A stretch of DNA of 64,000 nt from Carnegiea gigantea. Its lineage: Eukaryota > Streptophyta > Magnoliopsida > Caryophyllales > Cactaceae. Positions 47,174-60,617 of the stretch are shown piece by piece (positions within the stretch are counted from its first letter, which is position 1; every line of letters begins with the position of its first letter). Under the pieces are notes generated by a model. The model saw only the letters and a list, made by a program, of their open reading frames with translations, had not been told where the DNA came from and did no database searches. A program made the position numbers and the translations under genes. Location of the stretch: NCBI GenBank assembly GCA_029747015.1, contig JAKOGI010000185.1:521501-585500 (forward strand). The letters run 5' to 3'.

Positions 47174-48540
47174 TTTTGCTGCTATTTGTGGAGAAGATTT
47201 TACTTCTCGGGTTGCTGAGCTAAAAGCTTAAGTTGGAACTGCAAATTCTGGGAGGGTAAGGCCGATAGCTATGACTTCTAATCAGCTTTTGTGTTCTGTT
47301 GTAGCCTGACATATACACAGTTCCCTGCATTTTGAGGTGGTGTTGACTGGAATCCCCCAGATAGTGGGTTCTCCCCCGTGGTACACTTCAGAGCATCAAT
47401 GTTAATCTGAACTGAGGATGTGCCTCAATACACTCGTAGAAGCTTGACTCGTGGAAGCTTACCTGATCATCTGGTGGCCCTTCGCTGTTCCTGGTTTTGA
47501 TACGAATTTCGTATGAGACATAAATTTCAAGAAGCTGGGCGGAATGGCTATTTTATGGGAACTGTCATTTACTATACAATGCAGAGAGGGAGAGAGAGAA
47601 CATTCACCCTGAATGCTGAATTTGTATGTTTGACAGTCTATATCCTTCATAAGCATCATTGTATATCTTTCAGATTTGAGGGTTTGCATCCAACCTCTCG
47701 AAAACCTATCATGGAGTGACCCAGATTGCATATTGCTTTTCGGTAAAGATCTTTAGGCCTAGCACTTTCATCTTTAGATCAGATTGGCTTGTTTTAAGGC
47801 CTTGGTTCTGACTACTGAACCAGCTGCGTGGGATTTTGCTATGACAGGGTACTGGAAGGAATCAACTTCTGAAGGCAGTAAAAAAGCTTAACTTCTGCAT
47901 GGTTGGTTCTTGTCGTCTGGAAAGTTTGAGAAAGAACGGCTGAAGCAATGACCACGAGTGTTTCTTTTCCACCTTCTCATCCTTGAAAAGCATCATACGG
48001 CCTAGAGATTCAGTGAATACATTGGTTATTGTAAATGTAAACATCTTCCAGTTGTTTCTTTGGTTTTCCCTTTTGAATGGCAAGTGGACAATGTACATTA
48101 CTTGAGTGTTTAATCTTTTTTTTTTTTTTTTTAAAATTTGGCAGTCTAGTTGCTCCCAAGGACTCCATTTAAGATGAATCCACGATAAGCTCCATTTCAC
48201 AGTAAATCTTTGAAGCCCATTTTCTTAATTTAGATAGACGAGAAAATAGATTGAAGTGGCGGATATGAACATTGGTCAAACAGCATCCAAATTGATGACT
48301 GAGGTTCACAGGACTGAACTATGAAATCGGCAAAAGATTCTTAATACAATCAACTTAAACATGACAAAATTTCGCACCATAACCCCCCCCCCCCCGGATT
48401 AATCATTATGCTCTTCCAATAAGTAGCACATCCAAAAGGCTGAAAATGGGTGTTTAGATATGGCTCGCACACACAGTATGATTCAGTTAATTGTACAATT
48501 GAATCAGTCACAAAAGCTGCAATGATCGAGCCTCAAAAAT
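47174..48540. other. 3' flanks of two convergent genes
   Basis: The glycosyltransferase 3'UTR is expected from 47174 and the Nudix 3'UTR ends somewhere above 48200. A 15+ T run lies near 48117-48132 and a C run near 48383-48395. Short frames here match nothing known. Confidence 0.6.
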
Positions 48541-48542
48541 TC

Positions 48543-51500
48543 TCATTGAAGATGAGGAGCAAAGACTTTCAGAACTTCTTCATAAACAGGCCTCTTGAAA
48601 CCTACCGCCTGCAAGGTGAAAATACAGCCATACATAAGAAAGCAAGATACAAATCAAGGGGTTTTCTAGTGGCTAGAGCATTCTTCCTCCAAAACCAGGA
48701 CTCAAGTTCAATTCTAATGTAGCATAACAAGCTCTTGATTGTGTTAGCTCCCCTTCTTCCCCAGGCCAGGACTTCAAGCTTGGGCCAACACATGGACATG
48801 CATGCGGGCTGGGGGGGGGGGGGGTGGATATCATATATTAGGGACTACGGAGTGTTAAGTTTGCGGAAAACTCACGCGCTCTATGACTTCCTCAGGAGAC
48901 ATCCATGTCCACTGGCCGAACTCCGCCTTCTCCGTGCCATCACCCAAGAGATTTATTTCATTATCATCGCCCAAAAACTTGAGAAGAAACCTAGCATAGA
49001 ATGAAGAATCAATCAGAACGCAATTCAAAGCAGAAAAAATCACATGGCCAATTTCCTATTCAATAACAATGAAATTGCTTAGTTGCCGTAAACACCTAAC
49101 CGGTGGGGTGATTCAAATTGACCAACTAAGTAAAACAAAGTTTAAGACCTGAACCCTTCATTTGCAACCCTTCTACATCAGATTGAGAATCATGCCCAAG
49201 TACAATGTGGGATTGAATACAATGCGTGAATGGTCACATAAGAGCCTCTAAGAATGGCAGGGATTTTCACTTTCTTTAAAGCATACCTTAAAAAATAACA
49301 TACATAGAAAAAAACAGCCAACACAAGCAACCTAGCTGACTTTACAGTGACTTGATCCTAATGCGTAAGTGGTTACGTATGGCTGATATGCAAAAGCAAT
49401 GCACAAAGACTGGAGGAGAATGAGATACAGCGTCCAGAGAATTGCCTTTAGATTGGTGTTTCATTCAATAACAGGGAACCACAATATCCAATGTTTGAGT
49501 CCTCAACCCCGCCCCCCTCTCTCCAAAGGCATTGTACCAACTGCTTAATTTTCTTGCTCTTTGGTCAATTGAAATACAAATTCTTAGATAATGAAAATCA
49601 AATTGATTCTCTCGGGAACAGAGGAGAATCAAAACACAGAAAGTAAGAACGCCAATGTTAAAAAAACAAGAACAGGACTGAACATTCCTTTCTCTTTCTT
49701 TGTATCAAGGCATCAAACCAAGCATCCCCTCATGTAATGACACCAGCATATTCACTATTTCCACATACCTCCCAACCAATATAGTCACAGAACTACATCA
49801 AGCTGAAAATTACATAGAAACATTAGTCTGCGCTCACCACTTTTGAGCTTGACCTTTCCAGTCTGATCCCCATTGATGCTTGAGTTTCTCCCTTACGTCT
49901 GGTGGGAAGTCATAAGTAAGCCAATAGGGTACCTGTTTAAGCAGAAAGGCAATAAGCAAATCAAACATCATGCATGTTCTATCTGGACAGTTAAGCTCTA
50001 GAAGTATAATCTCTGATAATAAAATGCAATGAGGCTGAAGCACAGGACACTAAGGAGATAATTATAGTCTCTTTGTAAGGCTATGATTATGGAGATAATG
50101 TTTTGCCCCAAAACTAAAGAACCGAGTGTCACAAACAAAGTAGACATCTGTTGGTTCATGCCACAAATTTATGGAGGGATAACCAGAAAGTAAATGCCTT
50201 AGCATCTTCATCAATAAGATATTGTACGAGCATGGGCAACTTTTTTCTACACATGCTAATATGCTATGGATCTTGAGAAATCAAAAGAAAATATGGATAT
50301 TGGTGCTTGAAATTAGGGGAGTGGAGTGTCCAAAAACCACATGTTTGCACTTGAACAACAGTTATAAAAATCGTACCAGAACCTACACCAAATTTTTAAT
50401 GGTATGGTACTTCTTGTATTGTATCGAATTTTTGGTACCGGACATAAGAAGGGAATTTTTTTTTTAAATAACAAGAAATTTCAAAAACATACTTTGTTCA
50501 TAAATCAATATAAAAAAGCTCATTCCACAAACAATACGAAGGTCTAACAGAATTGGCCAATTATTTTAACCCAACCAAAGCCCAAATTCAAAACAGAAGC
50601 CTCCCCCCTCTTGTAAACCCTAATATCACAACCCCCACCTTCAATTTTCTCTGTCCTCGTCTCTGTCTTCCCCTCTCTTCTCCAAATATGCATATCTCCC
50701 CTGCTTTACTTCAGTGTTTCTGCATCTCTGTTCTCCTCCCTGTCAAGATCTCTTGCTTGCCTCGTCTTCCACCTCAGATATATTCCCAAGTTTTTTTTTT
50801 AAAATAAAAAATGCAGCATAATTAAGGAAAACTTCGTACTGGAGGCACCCCAATTCGGCCAGTCAAATTGGCCGGTATTGCCAGTAGAGTCTGACAGCTC
50901 ATATTCGCCTCCTCACCATATCACTTTCCCTCTAGCATGAAACATATCGGCAACAAACTGGCGGTACTGTGCGAGATTTATAACCATAATCTGAACCAGT
51001 TCACTTAAGCTCCTAGGACATACTACAACTTCAACAGCCAATCACCTTGAAAATTAGTAATTTCAATGTGATCTCTACTAAAATCCATCCTAATCCACGA
51101 TATTTGCTTATAGTATCTAGCTTAATAATTTGTCACAAGTGGCAAAGTGCATTGTTTCCTTCACTTAAATGGGCTTTTATTCCGCTTCTGCATAGGGATC
51201 GTATTATGCAGTCTAACCCACAATTAAATTGTTATTTCCATAAAACAACAGTCTTGCTATAGAAATTCACAAATAATTGCCCAAGTATATATAAGTTCCG
51301 TGAAGGCAACAGACAAAAGATTGTTAGCTTTCTGCACGTAGCTTCAATCCTAGATTAAGGCTCTAGGAATAAGGCAAATAGAGCCACTCCCCCCCCCCCC
51401 CCTTTTCTCTTTATAAATTTGAATTCAAAATTACGGTCAAAAATATAATAATTTTAATTATTTGTTTGACATACATGTATAGAAAAAATAGTCAAAGCAA

Positions 51501-53807
51501 TCCTTGGAAACACAAAAAGACCACTAGGATGCATCACTTAGGTGATTCCACTAAAAGCCAAACCTCTGCGAGAACTTCCACTGATTTAGCTCCAGTCTCT
51601 TCTCTGAGCTCTCGAATAGCTGCACTTCGAGGATCTTCGCCTTCATCTATGCCACCCTGGACACACAACCACTTTAATTTTTCTATTCTTATACAACAGC
51701 TCCGCATTAACAGCCAAAGAAAGTGATATTCAGTGCTTCATAATATCAAGAAAAGGGGCCTTTGCGCGTGCACCATCAGTGCGCATGTAACAGGTACCTG
51801 ATTTTCGAGATCCCCCAAAGGCCGCAACCCATAACAGATCCAAAATTAATCATAGGGTGCTCAATCTCCTTAACTGAATTTCATTAATAATTTGTTCCAT
51901 GAAACAATCAGAAACCGGCAGCTAATGCTTTTGAAATTTCACTAAAATGGAGAATTCGAAAGGACAGGAAGTCATCAATTAAGCATATTTTATTGTCTTC
52001 CTAACAAGACATCCTTAATTTTCTATGGGTTAAATGGAAGGTATGTTTTCCAATTGCTTCATACCAAGTGATCCGATATTCATGGTCTCGGTAACAAGTG
52101 GTTAATACTATTCTTATGACCGGATGTGCATGAATAGTTCCTTTGATACCCTCTTTTGTAAAAAGTTACTATTATATTGATGCATGCCCACTTTGTTGTG
52201 TGTCACTCTGATGTCTTCTCAAACATCCATAGATACAGTATACACCATCTTAGGCTATGTAGTTTTGTGCATGCCCACTTTATATTCCCCTGATGTCTTC
52301 TCACAGATCCATATTCAATAGAGACACCATCTTATGCTATATGGTTTGAATCCTGTAGGACTATTCCGTATGTCTTCATTAATCTTCTTTTCTAGCCTCT
52401 TGATAATTATTTTAAAATGTTTTAACCCTTTGAAATCTATCTTCATAAGTTTTTTTAATAGGGCTCTTACGAATAACTTCCCTGCTTGATGCGGTGAGGC
52501 TAACCCCTTTTGGATCTCCCCTACCTCAATGTGAACTCTATTGGCATCAATGGTTTGGAAAACAACTTTGACAGTCCATATCAAAAGGATATGTCCTTCC
52601 ATATAGTTTGAGCTCATACTGTGGATGTCTTCAACCAAGGAAATGCACGCTTATTGATATGTAAATGCTGTCTTTGACACGATCTCTTTAGAGAACAAAC
52701 AAGATACCATATTTTAGTACACAAGTGGAGAGGATTTACTCATCTTACGATTTCGAACGTATAATTATTCATGGATGTATATAATTGTAATGCCAAGTGA
52801 ATAAGAACTTTCCATTTTCCATCCAACGAGACAGTTTCATGTTTGACATCCTCAAAAATAGTACAAACTCTTAAGCATGAGAATAAGTATACGTTAATCT
52901 GATTCAGGCACTAAAACCACCAACCTATCCATCATTCCATCCTTTTGTTTTATAGTTTAGCTCAGCTTGTTTGACCACTCAGTCCTAACAGCATCACACT
53001 TCGTTCATTAATTACACCAGAAAGACTATTATCTACTCCAGTAGTCTAAATTGCTTTCTTTGAGGGTCTTTCAAAAACAATCCATGAACCCCTGTGCTTG
53101 ATAGGAGTAGCATGGTTCACGTTCTTGACATTAACTTAGTAGAATGAGCCTCAGCCAGGTAATTCTTGTCACAATCATCGTAATTGCTTTTACCATGTTG
53201 TAGCAAAACAGTTTCCTTTTTTTCTCATTTTCATCATACAACATGAATACGATGTTTCTACTCATTCACTACACCAGCAAGATAATATGAGACAATTCAT
53301 TGTATATGAGATTGAATTAAACATTCTTCACCTACAAAATAGAACTCCAAATTTATAAGCACTTAGCAACACCAATTACTCATCAAAAGCAACCTTCTTT
53401 CCCTAATGTGGAAATTACCTGAGGCATTTGCCAGGAATCAGGAACATCAAGCCTTGAAGCAGCAAAAATCTGCCCAGCACGCAAACGAATTGTCAACAAA
53501 TCGCAAAACCCAACCAAAACCTAAGTTGAACCCTATTGATATAGCAAAATCTGACCTTTTTAGAGGGATTGATGAGGCAAATGCCGACATTTCTGCGGTA
53601 ACCCTCAGGAGGAGACTCCATGGAAGCCAAGGATGAAGAATTAGCGCACTGAAATCGGCACCGGCGGTTATGGAAGTGAGAGAGAGGAAGGTTCACAAAT
53701 GAGGGGTTAACAGAGAGAGAAGAATTAGGGTTTGCAGCAACTTGAAACTGAAATTGAGAATGGCGATGCAATGGAGCATTCAAGAACAGGAATCGGCACA
53801 AAGCCAT
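48543..53807 (-). CDS. NUDT26: Nudix hydrolase, NUDT26-like, probably chloroplastic (diadenosine tetraphosphate hydrolase type)
   Basis: Plant relatives cleave Ap4A-type dinucleotides and ppGpp. Minus-strand exons in reading order are 53807-53556, 53469-53419, 51656-51564, 49932-49838, 48990-48876 and 48608-48543, giving 223 aa. The first ~60 residues (MALCRFLFLNAPLHRHSQ, then Ser/Asn/Arg-rich) look like a chloroplast transit peptide. The catalytic domain begins PPEGYRRNVGICLINPSKK. The Nudix box GX5EX7REUXEEXGU spans 102-124, with E117, E120 and E121 as metal ligands. PYWLTYDFPPDVREKL and WKGQAQKWF are typical of the Ap4A/RppH subgroup. An in-frame upstream ATG at 53885 could add 26 residues. 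An internal Met just before ESPPEGYRRN could give a cytosolic form. Intron 2 is 1.76 kb and intron 3 is 1.63 kb. Confidence 0.93.
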
Positions 53808-53885
53808 TCCGCGCTGTGAGTGTGGGTTTTGTCGCCTATAACCATTTATGCCATGCCATGGACAATGGAGTACCGCGATGTGCAT

Positions 53886-55368
53886 TAGGCTTCAAATTTA
53901 GTTCCCTTTCTTTTTTTAATTATATTGTACTATCTTCATAGTTTATTTGAAATAAAAAATAATAGAGTATGATGATATTCTCTCTTGTTGAACTGTTGTT
54001 TTTTTCATTGAGGTAAATGTATCAATTTGTAACTCAATTAGTACGAACAAAAAAATCACTAGATTTAATTTATATGTATTAACCAAACATTGTAAACTAA
54101 TCCTTCATTTTTTTTCTTTTTCTTTGTTTGGGTTGGAGAAATTAATACATTATTATTTCACTTTTTAGGGACATGCTTATTAGATCATGCCGTGTCGCTT
54201 TGCTAGATACAGTGGGCAATTGTTCCAATTCATCTGATAGTTAAAATGTGTAAAGGGACGATAGTTTGTGTCTTGTGGTGGTAGACTAAATAGTCTAAAT
54301 TTGTGTTGAAGCCTAAAAAGGTATTCATCCCAATACATTGAGGATTTGAGGTTCAAGTAAACGAAGGAGCGAGTCACAATCCTAATTAGGTAAAAGGAAT
54401 TAGAAATCGACAATCGACATTATCCTTGAACCATCATTGTGATCCTTTTCAATTTAGGGTCTCTTCTTTCCATGGAAAAGGAAGGAATGGCATAGAGTGG
54501 AGAGGAATTGTATTTTTCTTGAATGAGTATATATGAATGGGAAGAAGTAGAAATAAATGAAATGAAACAGACCGGGAACAAATACAATATAGTAGGAGAA
54601 AGGCAGGAATATTGATATCAAAGTGTGGAAAGGAGTGCAAAAGAATTGAATGCAATGGGAATGAGTGAAAAGGGATGAAAACCCCAAATTTTCCCACAAA
54701 AGAGCAAACCCTTAAGTACACAAAATTAACATATAAATTTAGGAATAGTGGTCATCCTACCCGATGCTATAAACCTATCCTACTTCACGCCTCCGCCACC
54801 TAAAAAATGCAATTACATGAAACCTAGAGGGCTTTTGGCTTCCCTTTCGCTCCCTCGATAAATAGTTGGGAAATGCCAAAATCTAAAGGTTCATAATGCA
54901 CTGTTATCCTTTTGTTTCTAGGTCAAAAGCTAATGAAATAGACACAATATCCTTTGCTTTTGCTGAAGCAATTAGACAAATTCCAGTGCTGCTGGTGCTT
55001 GCAGGGACATTGGCGACAATGATGCCAATTTGGAGCATGGACAAACTTAGAATCATATAGGCTCATTTTGCAACAAATGTGAAATGGACACAAATGGAAG
55101 TTCCCTGCTCCCTGTAAAGGAAACTTGGAAAGTAACAAATGTTCCAGGGTCACTAAGCAGAATTATGCAGATACAAGTCATTATGTATATATACAACAAA
55201 AAAACTCGGGACCACAAATACTCAATGATGAACAAAAATGACAGCTGCTAAGATCCAACAACAATCACTCATATATCCCCAGAATTTGTTTGTTAAGAAT
55301 TGCTGATGCTGACTTGCCAAAGCAATCGAAGAGAGGAATTGGTTCCGTTTTATCTCAATGATTGGCAT
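53886..55368. other. Spacer between Nudix and MRS2 genes
   Basis: The Nudix promoter is at the left and the MRS2 3' flank at the right. The sequence is AT-rich. Short frames such as 54449-54721 are low complexity (Phe/Ser/His-rich). No gene or clear repeat is seen. Confidence 0.6.
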
Positions 55369-58300
55369 TTACAAGGGCATTAGTCTTTTATACTTGAAGA
55401 ACAACACAAATGCACCAAATATGATGAGACCAGATACGCCTGTCACGATAAGTACCCACTGAAAAGCATTTGGGACTTGAAAAAATGAGATTTCGAAATT
55501 CATGCCAAAGATTCCTGCCACCACTCCAAAGATGGCAACGACAAAAGTTGCGGTTGTCAGTAACAGCTCAAACTGGATCAGTTGGTTTCGGACATTGTCC
55601 TGCACAACCAAGAAATGAGTTACACAATCCACAAAGACTGCCCGCAAAGTTAAATAATATCTGCAATGTCACCAGAATTTCAACTCATTTCGCTACTAAA
55701 GTAACCCCCACCCCCCCCCCCCCCCCCCAAAAAAAAAAAGGCAGAAATGTAGAGCAGTTCAGTCACAAACAAAAGAACTTATGGCTGAAATTTCATATTT
55801 AAAGATGAAATGATGATGAACGGCTAGCAACTTTTGGGTCCATCTAAATCGATGGAAGGCATTACAAGCAAGCTTTCAAAATGGCAGTTTTCACAAAGGC
55901 CACTTGATGACAAACTTCCAAGTAGGGGTTGCACATATAAAACAGACCTGCTTACGGCTGAAATTGACAGTTTGACAATGGTAAGAAAGCATGTTGATTA
56001 TAAGCCTGAGATTCAAGCACAAGAAGAAGATAATTTATTTATTTGATCCATAAAAAAAGCTCAAAGGAGCTTCTAAGATCATGATGGCACATTGAGTTCA
56101 ACTTGTTTTCTTCAACACTTAGGACTTGTGCAATAATTAATGGAAAGGAGCCTTGGGATTGAAAAACCTAATACATAGGCTTAAGCCTTTGACACATAAG
56201 GCTCTACAGTGATGAATTCAGACATAGGGCTTAGTTCATTCCAAGAGCCTTGTGCATATCAACCATCAACTCTATTTTTCCTATTAATGAAATGTTCAGG
56301 CACCGAAATCTCTGTTTTTTTTTCAAGCAATACTCTGAGAACAATACATACCAGCTGAATATTAATGAAATCTTCTGTGTCCTCAATGTACTCCTTTAGC
56401 TGCAATGAACAAGAGAAGCTATGTAACTAAATACGCCAAAGAAATACCATTGCAAAAGACCAGTGGGTTATACATACTGATGTAAGCTTGTTAAGGGTGC
56501 TATCAATGACCACAAAATATGCTTCCAACAACATCTCTAGCTCCTCTATACTCTCAGTAGCACTATCAGAACTTCTCATGCTTTCATGCCGACTTCTTGA
56601 GATGCTGAAGGCTTTCTCAAGTTTCCTTGAACCTAGAGGAGAGGAAACAGGGGAAACAGGAGCAGAAATGGACGCTGCCCCATCATTTGACCGAATCCCC
56701 AACAGAGACTGTTCACCATAGAATGACATTTCCATTCGTCTCTTCTTTTCTGTCAGATACATTTCGGCCATATCTCCATCGTCATCCATTAGCTGCTCTA
56801 TTTCATCCCTGACCTATAAAGAATAGGAAGCATACCAGTCAAAGGACACAACAAGATGATCATACAAGCAATGAATGCATAGATAAAACATTCAATTTCA
56901 CAACATGAGTTTCAGATTAAGTGCTAAGGACCTTCTGGACTCTTCGAGTCAATGCAACAAGTCTGCTTTTCAAGCGTCGTACCCGTTCCAAGTTTAAGGT
57001 GCTGATTTTTGATGTCAGTTCATCAAGCAATGGATATGCTTCAATCTCTAATTCAGATGCCTGATAAATTCAGCAATTCAAGGTGAAATCAATAAATGAT
57101 CACTTTTAACAAAATAGCAGCAACCACACTCAGAAATACTTAGAATCTTCATCCTAACAAACTAAATAAGTTATGACTGAGAAAACAAGACAACTGTAAC
57201 ATCTACATTTCACACAAGGAACTGACATTTTGCACAGGGATGAATTCCAGCACTACTTGCAAGAGCACACTTTCAAACACATGGTCTAAGGCTCTCATGC
57301 TTCAAAATGTATGAGTTCCTCAGGGAATACACTTTTTGCTTGCTCGGGGGAGGGAGGGGGGGAGCTGGCTATGTGTTGTGGAATAATGCTTAGCTTGTTT
57401 TATACACCTCCACAGCCCTCCCTACACATCTGTTCAGAGCAGAACAGAGTTTCTATTGTTAAGCAGGGATTAAATAGATGATTGAGATACATGGAATTAT
57501 GAAATCAGTTAATGTCTGATGTTCAATAAAGTCAAGAGAAAACTTCCCTATATGATAGAATATGCTATGAACCAAAAAAATGGGACACAGAAGGCAACTC
57601 TGCCACCGACATTACTTGATGTTGCTTTTCATTTATAGTATCATATCCATCACCTCATTGACTCCCAGACCTTGCACAGGTGCCAATGCCATACATCTCC
57701 TCTTCTCTCATCAACTAGCACAATTCTGGCAGGAATTCCACATGTCTCCGAGTGACAGTTCTCCTAAGTTTCAAAATTCATAAAGAATCTGAAATATCGA
57801 CTTTTTCCAATTTTCCTTTTGCATTGAAAGAAGTGCTTTCTTTGGAAAGCGTTCACACCCTCATTCAAGTGCCTCCATCCCCCTGGATAAGATTGCCCCT
57901 CTGACCCCTCCCTCGAAATTCCCCACCATAGTCACCATTGACCACTTCAAAGCCACTATCGACTATCATGGATTGCTGCTGATAGCATTGATGATGAAAT
58001 CCCACTGCCAAAATCACCAGTCAGTTTAACTGTGGCACCCAGCAGCCAGAGTCATGCTCAATTCTTATAGATCCACAAAATATCATCCAGGAGCACCTTC
58101 TCATCTCTACTGCCACCACAGCATACTCCCCACAGTCCTCCATACTACCATGCTCGGAAACCTCACTCCTAATGTTGTTCAGATCATCAAATGACTAGCT
58201 CCTTACATGTTTCAAAATCATCTTGGCACATAATGCAAAATGTAGATTGTCCCACTAGTTTCCCTTCTTCCTCCACCCTTACACATCTTTCACCCTTTAA

Positions 58301-60617
58301 CTCACTCCCCTAGATCTGCTGACTGTATGGTTTCCTGGATCCTACCGAGACTTATAGGGCACTTGCATCAGAGGAGGGGGAAAGTAGGTGAGGAAAGGAT
58401 ATAAAATGCGATGGGAAAGGCGAAGAGAGTAAAGCGTGGGGGGGGGGGGGGAGGCAGAAGGGAAAGTAGGGTATGATGGGAGGGCAACATTAAGACACCA
58501 GAAGCCTTGTTGGTGACAGGATATGGCCCAGGAGACATCATTGACGATTTGCCCACCATCATAAGGCCTGGTGGCAGGGCCAACCTACAACTGGGAGATC
58601 AGTGGTGATGAAGTTGGAGGATAGAACGGAAGTGAGGGAGGGGAATATTTGAATCAAAACCCCATCTTCCAGAATCTGCATTCTTTCCCATGTGGTTTCA
58701 TTCATCAATAAGGGAGATTACAGATTTTAAATTTGGGCAACTTTTTGCGCCCTTATGTTATATAGGGACAAGGGTTCGCGGCTGTTGGCCATGGCAGCAA
58801 ATATTTACAGCAGTGTGCACCGAAGGGAGTACAATGATTCCAGCGACCTCCCAATTCCCTAGATATCACGAATCTTTGTCATGGCCATTTATGATCTTCA
58901 GTGGCCTACGTTCATCAAATGAGAACATTTATATGTTGCAAGGAACCAAATCCAAAGTGCTCAACTCTATTAAGGGACGTCAATCAAACAACATCTTGAA
59001 CATGGTCCATAGGATCTTTGGCTTAATGCGCCCATGCAAAATTTAACATTTCTGTGGACTAGATGTACAACTAGCTTCTTCTAAACTACCACATCCGTAT
59101 TCATGTAAGTCGACCACAGAGAAGAAGCCCCTCCATTCTCATATAAGCGTGGATTCTACAATTGGCTTCCACCTGGTAAGCATTTGTAGAATGGTAAAGA
59201 ATGAACAAGACTCAATAAGCTAACATAAGAAGGAAAACAAAGGCATCAATAATTCTCCTGCATTTCTCATAAACAAACGTGCAAATCGGATTCTCCATCT
59301 CTAAACAGTAAAGATCACAACCAATTTCACTATGGAAGAATGAAGTATCCATTTTCTTCCAACAAGCCACCTTGAAACAATAACAAATTACTAATGTGGA
59401 ACATGGTACAAGGGCAGAGCTATAATATACAGAAATTGTGGCAAGCAAAACCACTTAGAATGAAAATGCAGATAGCAAAGCTTTGAGGCTCATGAGTGTT
59501 TCCGTAACTATGGCATATTTACACTCAAAGGCACCAAGTGTACAAGATATATACAATGCATAAGCCTCTACTTGACCCAAGTCACAATTCTCTAAACCTT
59601 AACACGAGGAAAAGGTACCAGAGGAGACTGGAATCTTATCCAGAGGATTACTACAACTCAAATGGAGGCATAGAATAGGAAAAATTTTGCCTTAAGCTTC
59701 CCCGCATTATTGCTTCCCTACGTCCATTTCCATGCATGACTAATTATTGTGTGTCCTAGCCTCTTTGGAATTTCTTTTTCAAAATGTTTTAAAGGTATCC
59801 TGTAAGTCTAGGAAATAGTCTCTCTGCTTGATTGCAGATCACACTTACTCACAGTGGTACCCTCACCTAAATTAGGAAGTCCTACCAGCTATGACGGTAT
59901 CCAAGTCATACCCATATCGATAATCTTTGTAGCAAACAACAGGCAATTTAACAGCTTGGATGGGTAAAGTGAAATCACAGGGCAATAAATATAAAATTCA
60001 AAACTAAAAAACATGCCCAGAGTGAAAAATGAAACCTGAGAATCAAGAAATGTGCAAGCAGCCTCCAAAGCAACTTCCAAAGCCTTGAACTCAAAGGGCA
60101 AATAATCAGGTGAAGTACTATCAAAGTTCCTACTACTACCTCTTCTTGTACTCGCAGCATCTTCAGACTGCCATTCATCAGTAGGGTTAGTAGTCCTCAA
60201 CCGTCTCTGAAGCTCCACCACATAGTGTAACACATAGCTATCAAGCGAATTCAAAAGCAGCACTTCATCAGCTGTGATAATACATCTAATTTGCTCCAGA
60301 TTCACAACAATAGCCTTCTCTCTACCCAGAATTGTTGATGGGTAAACAAACAGAGGATCAAGCAATCGTAAATCACGGGCAGGTAAATCACAACGACGCA
60401 TCATAGTGAATTTATCAACTTCGATTACACCCGAGTTCCCAGATGAATCAACACGGATCCATGATCGAATGCTTTGCCCACGTTTCTTCAACCCTAGAAC
60501 GTCCACCCCTTGAAACGGTGGACGCCCAGAACCCGACGCATGATATGAGATTTCTCTTAGGTTTCCAATTGAGGTTGGTTTTCTTGATAGGAGGGGCTCT
60601 TTTAGCTCCGCCGCCAT
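55369..60617 (-). CDS. MRS2: MRS2-type magnesium transporter (CorA superfamily), MRS2-1/10-like
   Basis: This is a Mg2+ channel of the CorA/MRS2 family; plant members of this clade sit mainly in the vacuolar membrane. Minus-strand exons in reading order are 60617-60036, 57060-56932, 56813-56478, 56399-56352 and 55599-55369, giving 441 aa. The soluble N-terminal part includes GLKKRGQSIRSWIRVD and CDLPARDLRLLDPLFVYPST. A long charged coiled-coil region follows (LERVRRLKSRLVALTRRVQK, VRDEIEQLMDDDGDMAEMYL) and then a Ser-rich variable insert. Two C-terminal membrane helices flank the pore signature GMN at 397-399 (AGIFGMNFEI). The second helix ends in basic KYKR. The ATG at 60617 is chosen because homology begins MAAELKEPLL; the frame stays open upstream, where a leader intron is likely. 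Intron 1 is 2.97 kb. Confidence 0.96.
55711..55739 (-). repeat. Poly(C)-poly(A) tract (T/G in sense) in the last MRS2 intron
   Basis: Eighteen C followed by eleven A on the plus strand; T then G in the MRS2 transcript. Confidence 0.95.

Noticed and set aside
52315..52638. 107-codon minus-strand frame in Nudix intron 2 as a gene
   Set aside because: It lies within an intron, matches no family I know and begins without gene-like context; kept only as a low-interest finding.
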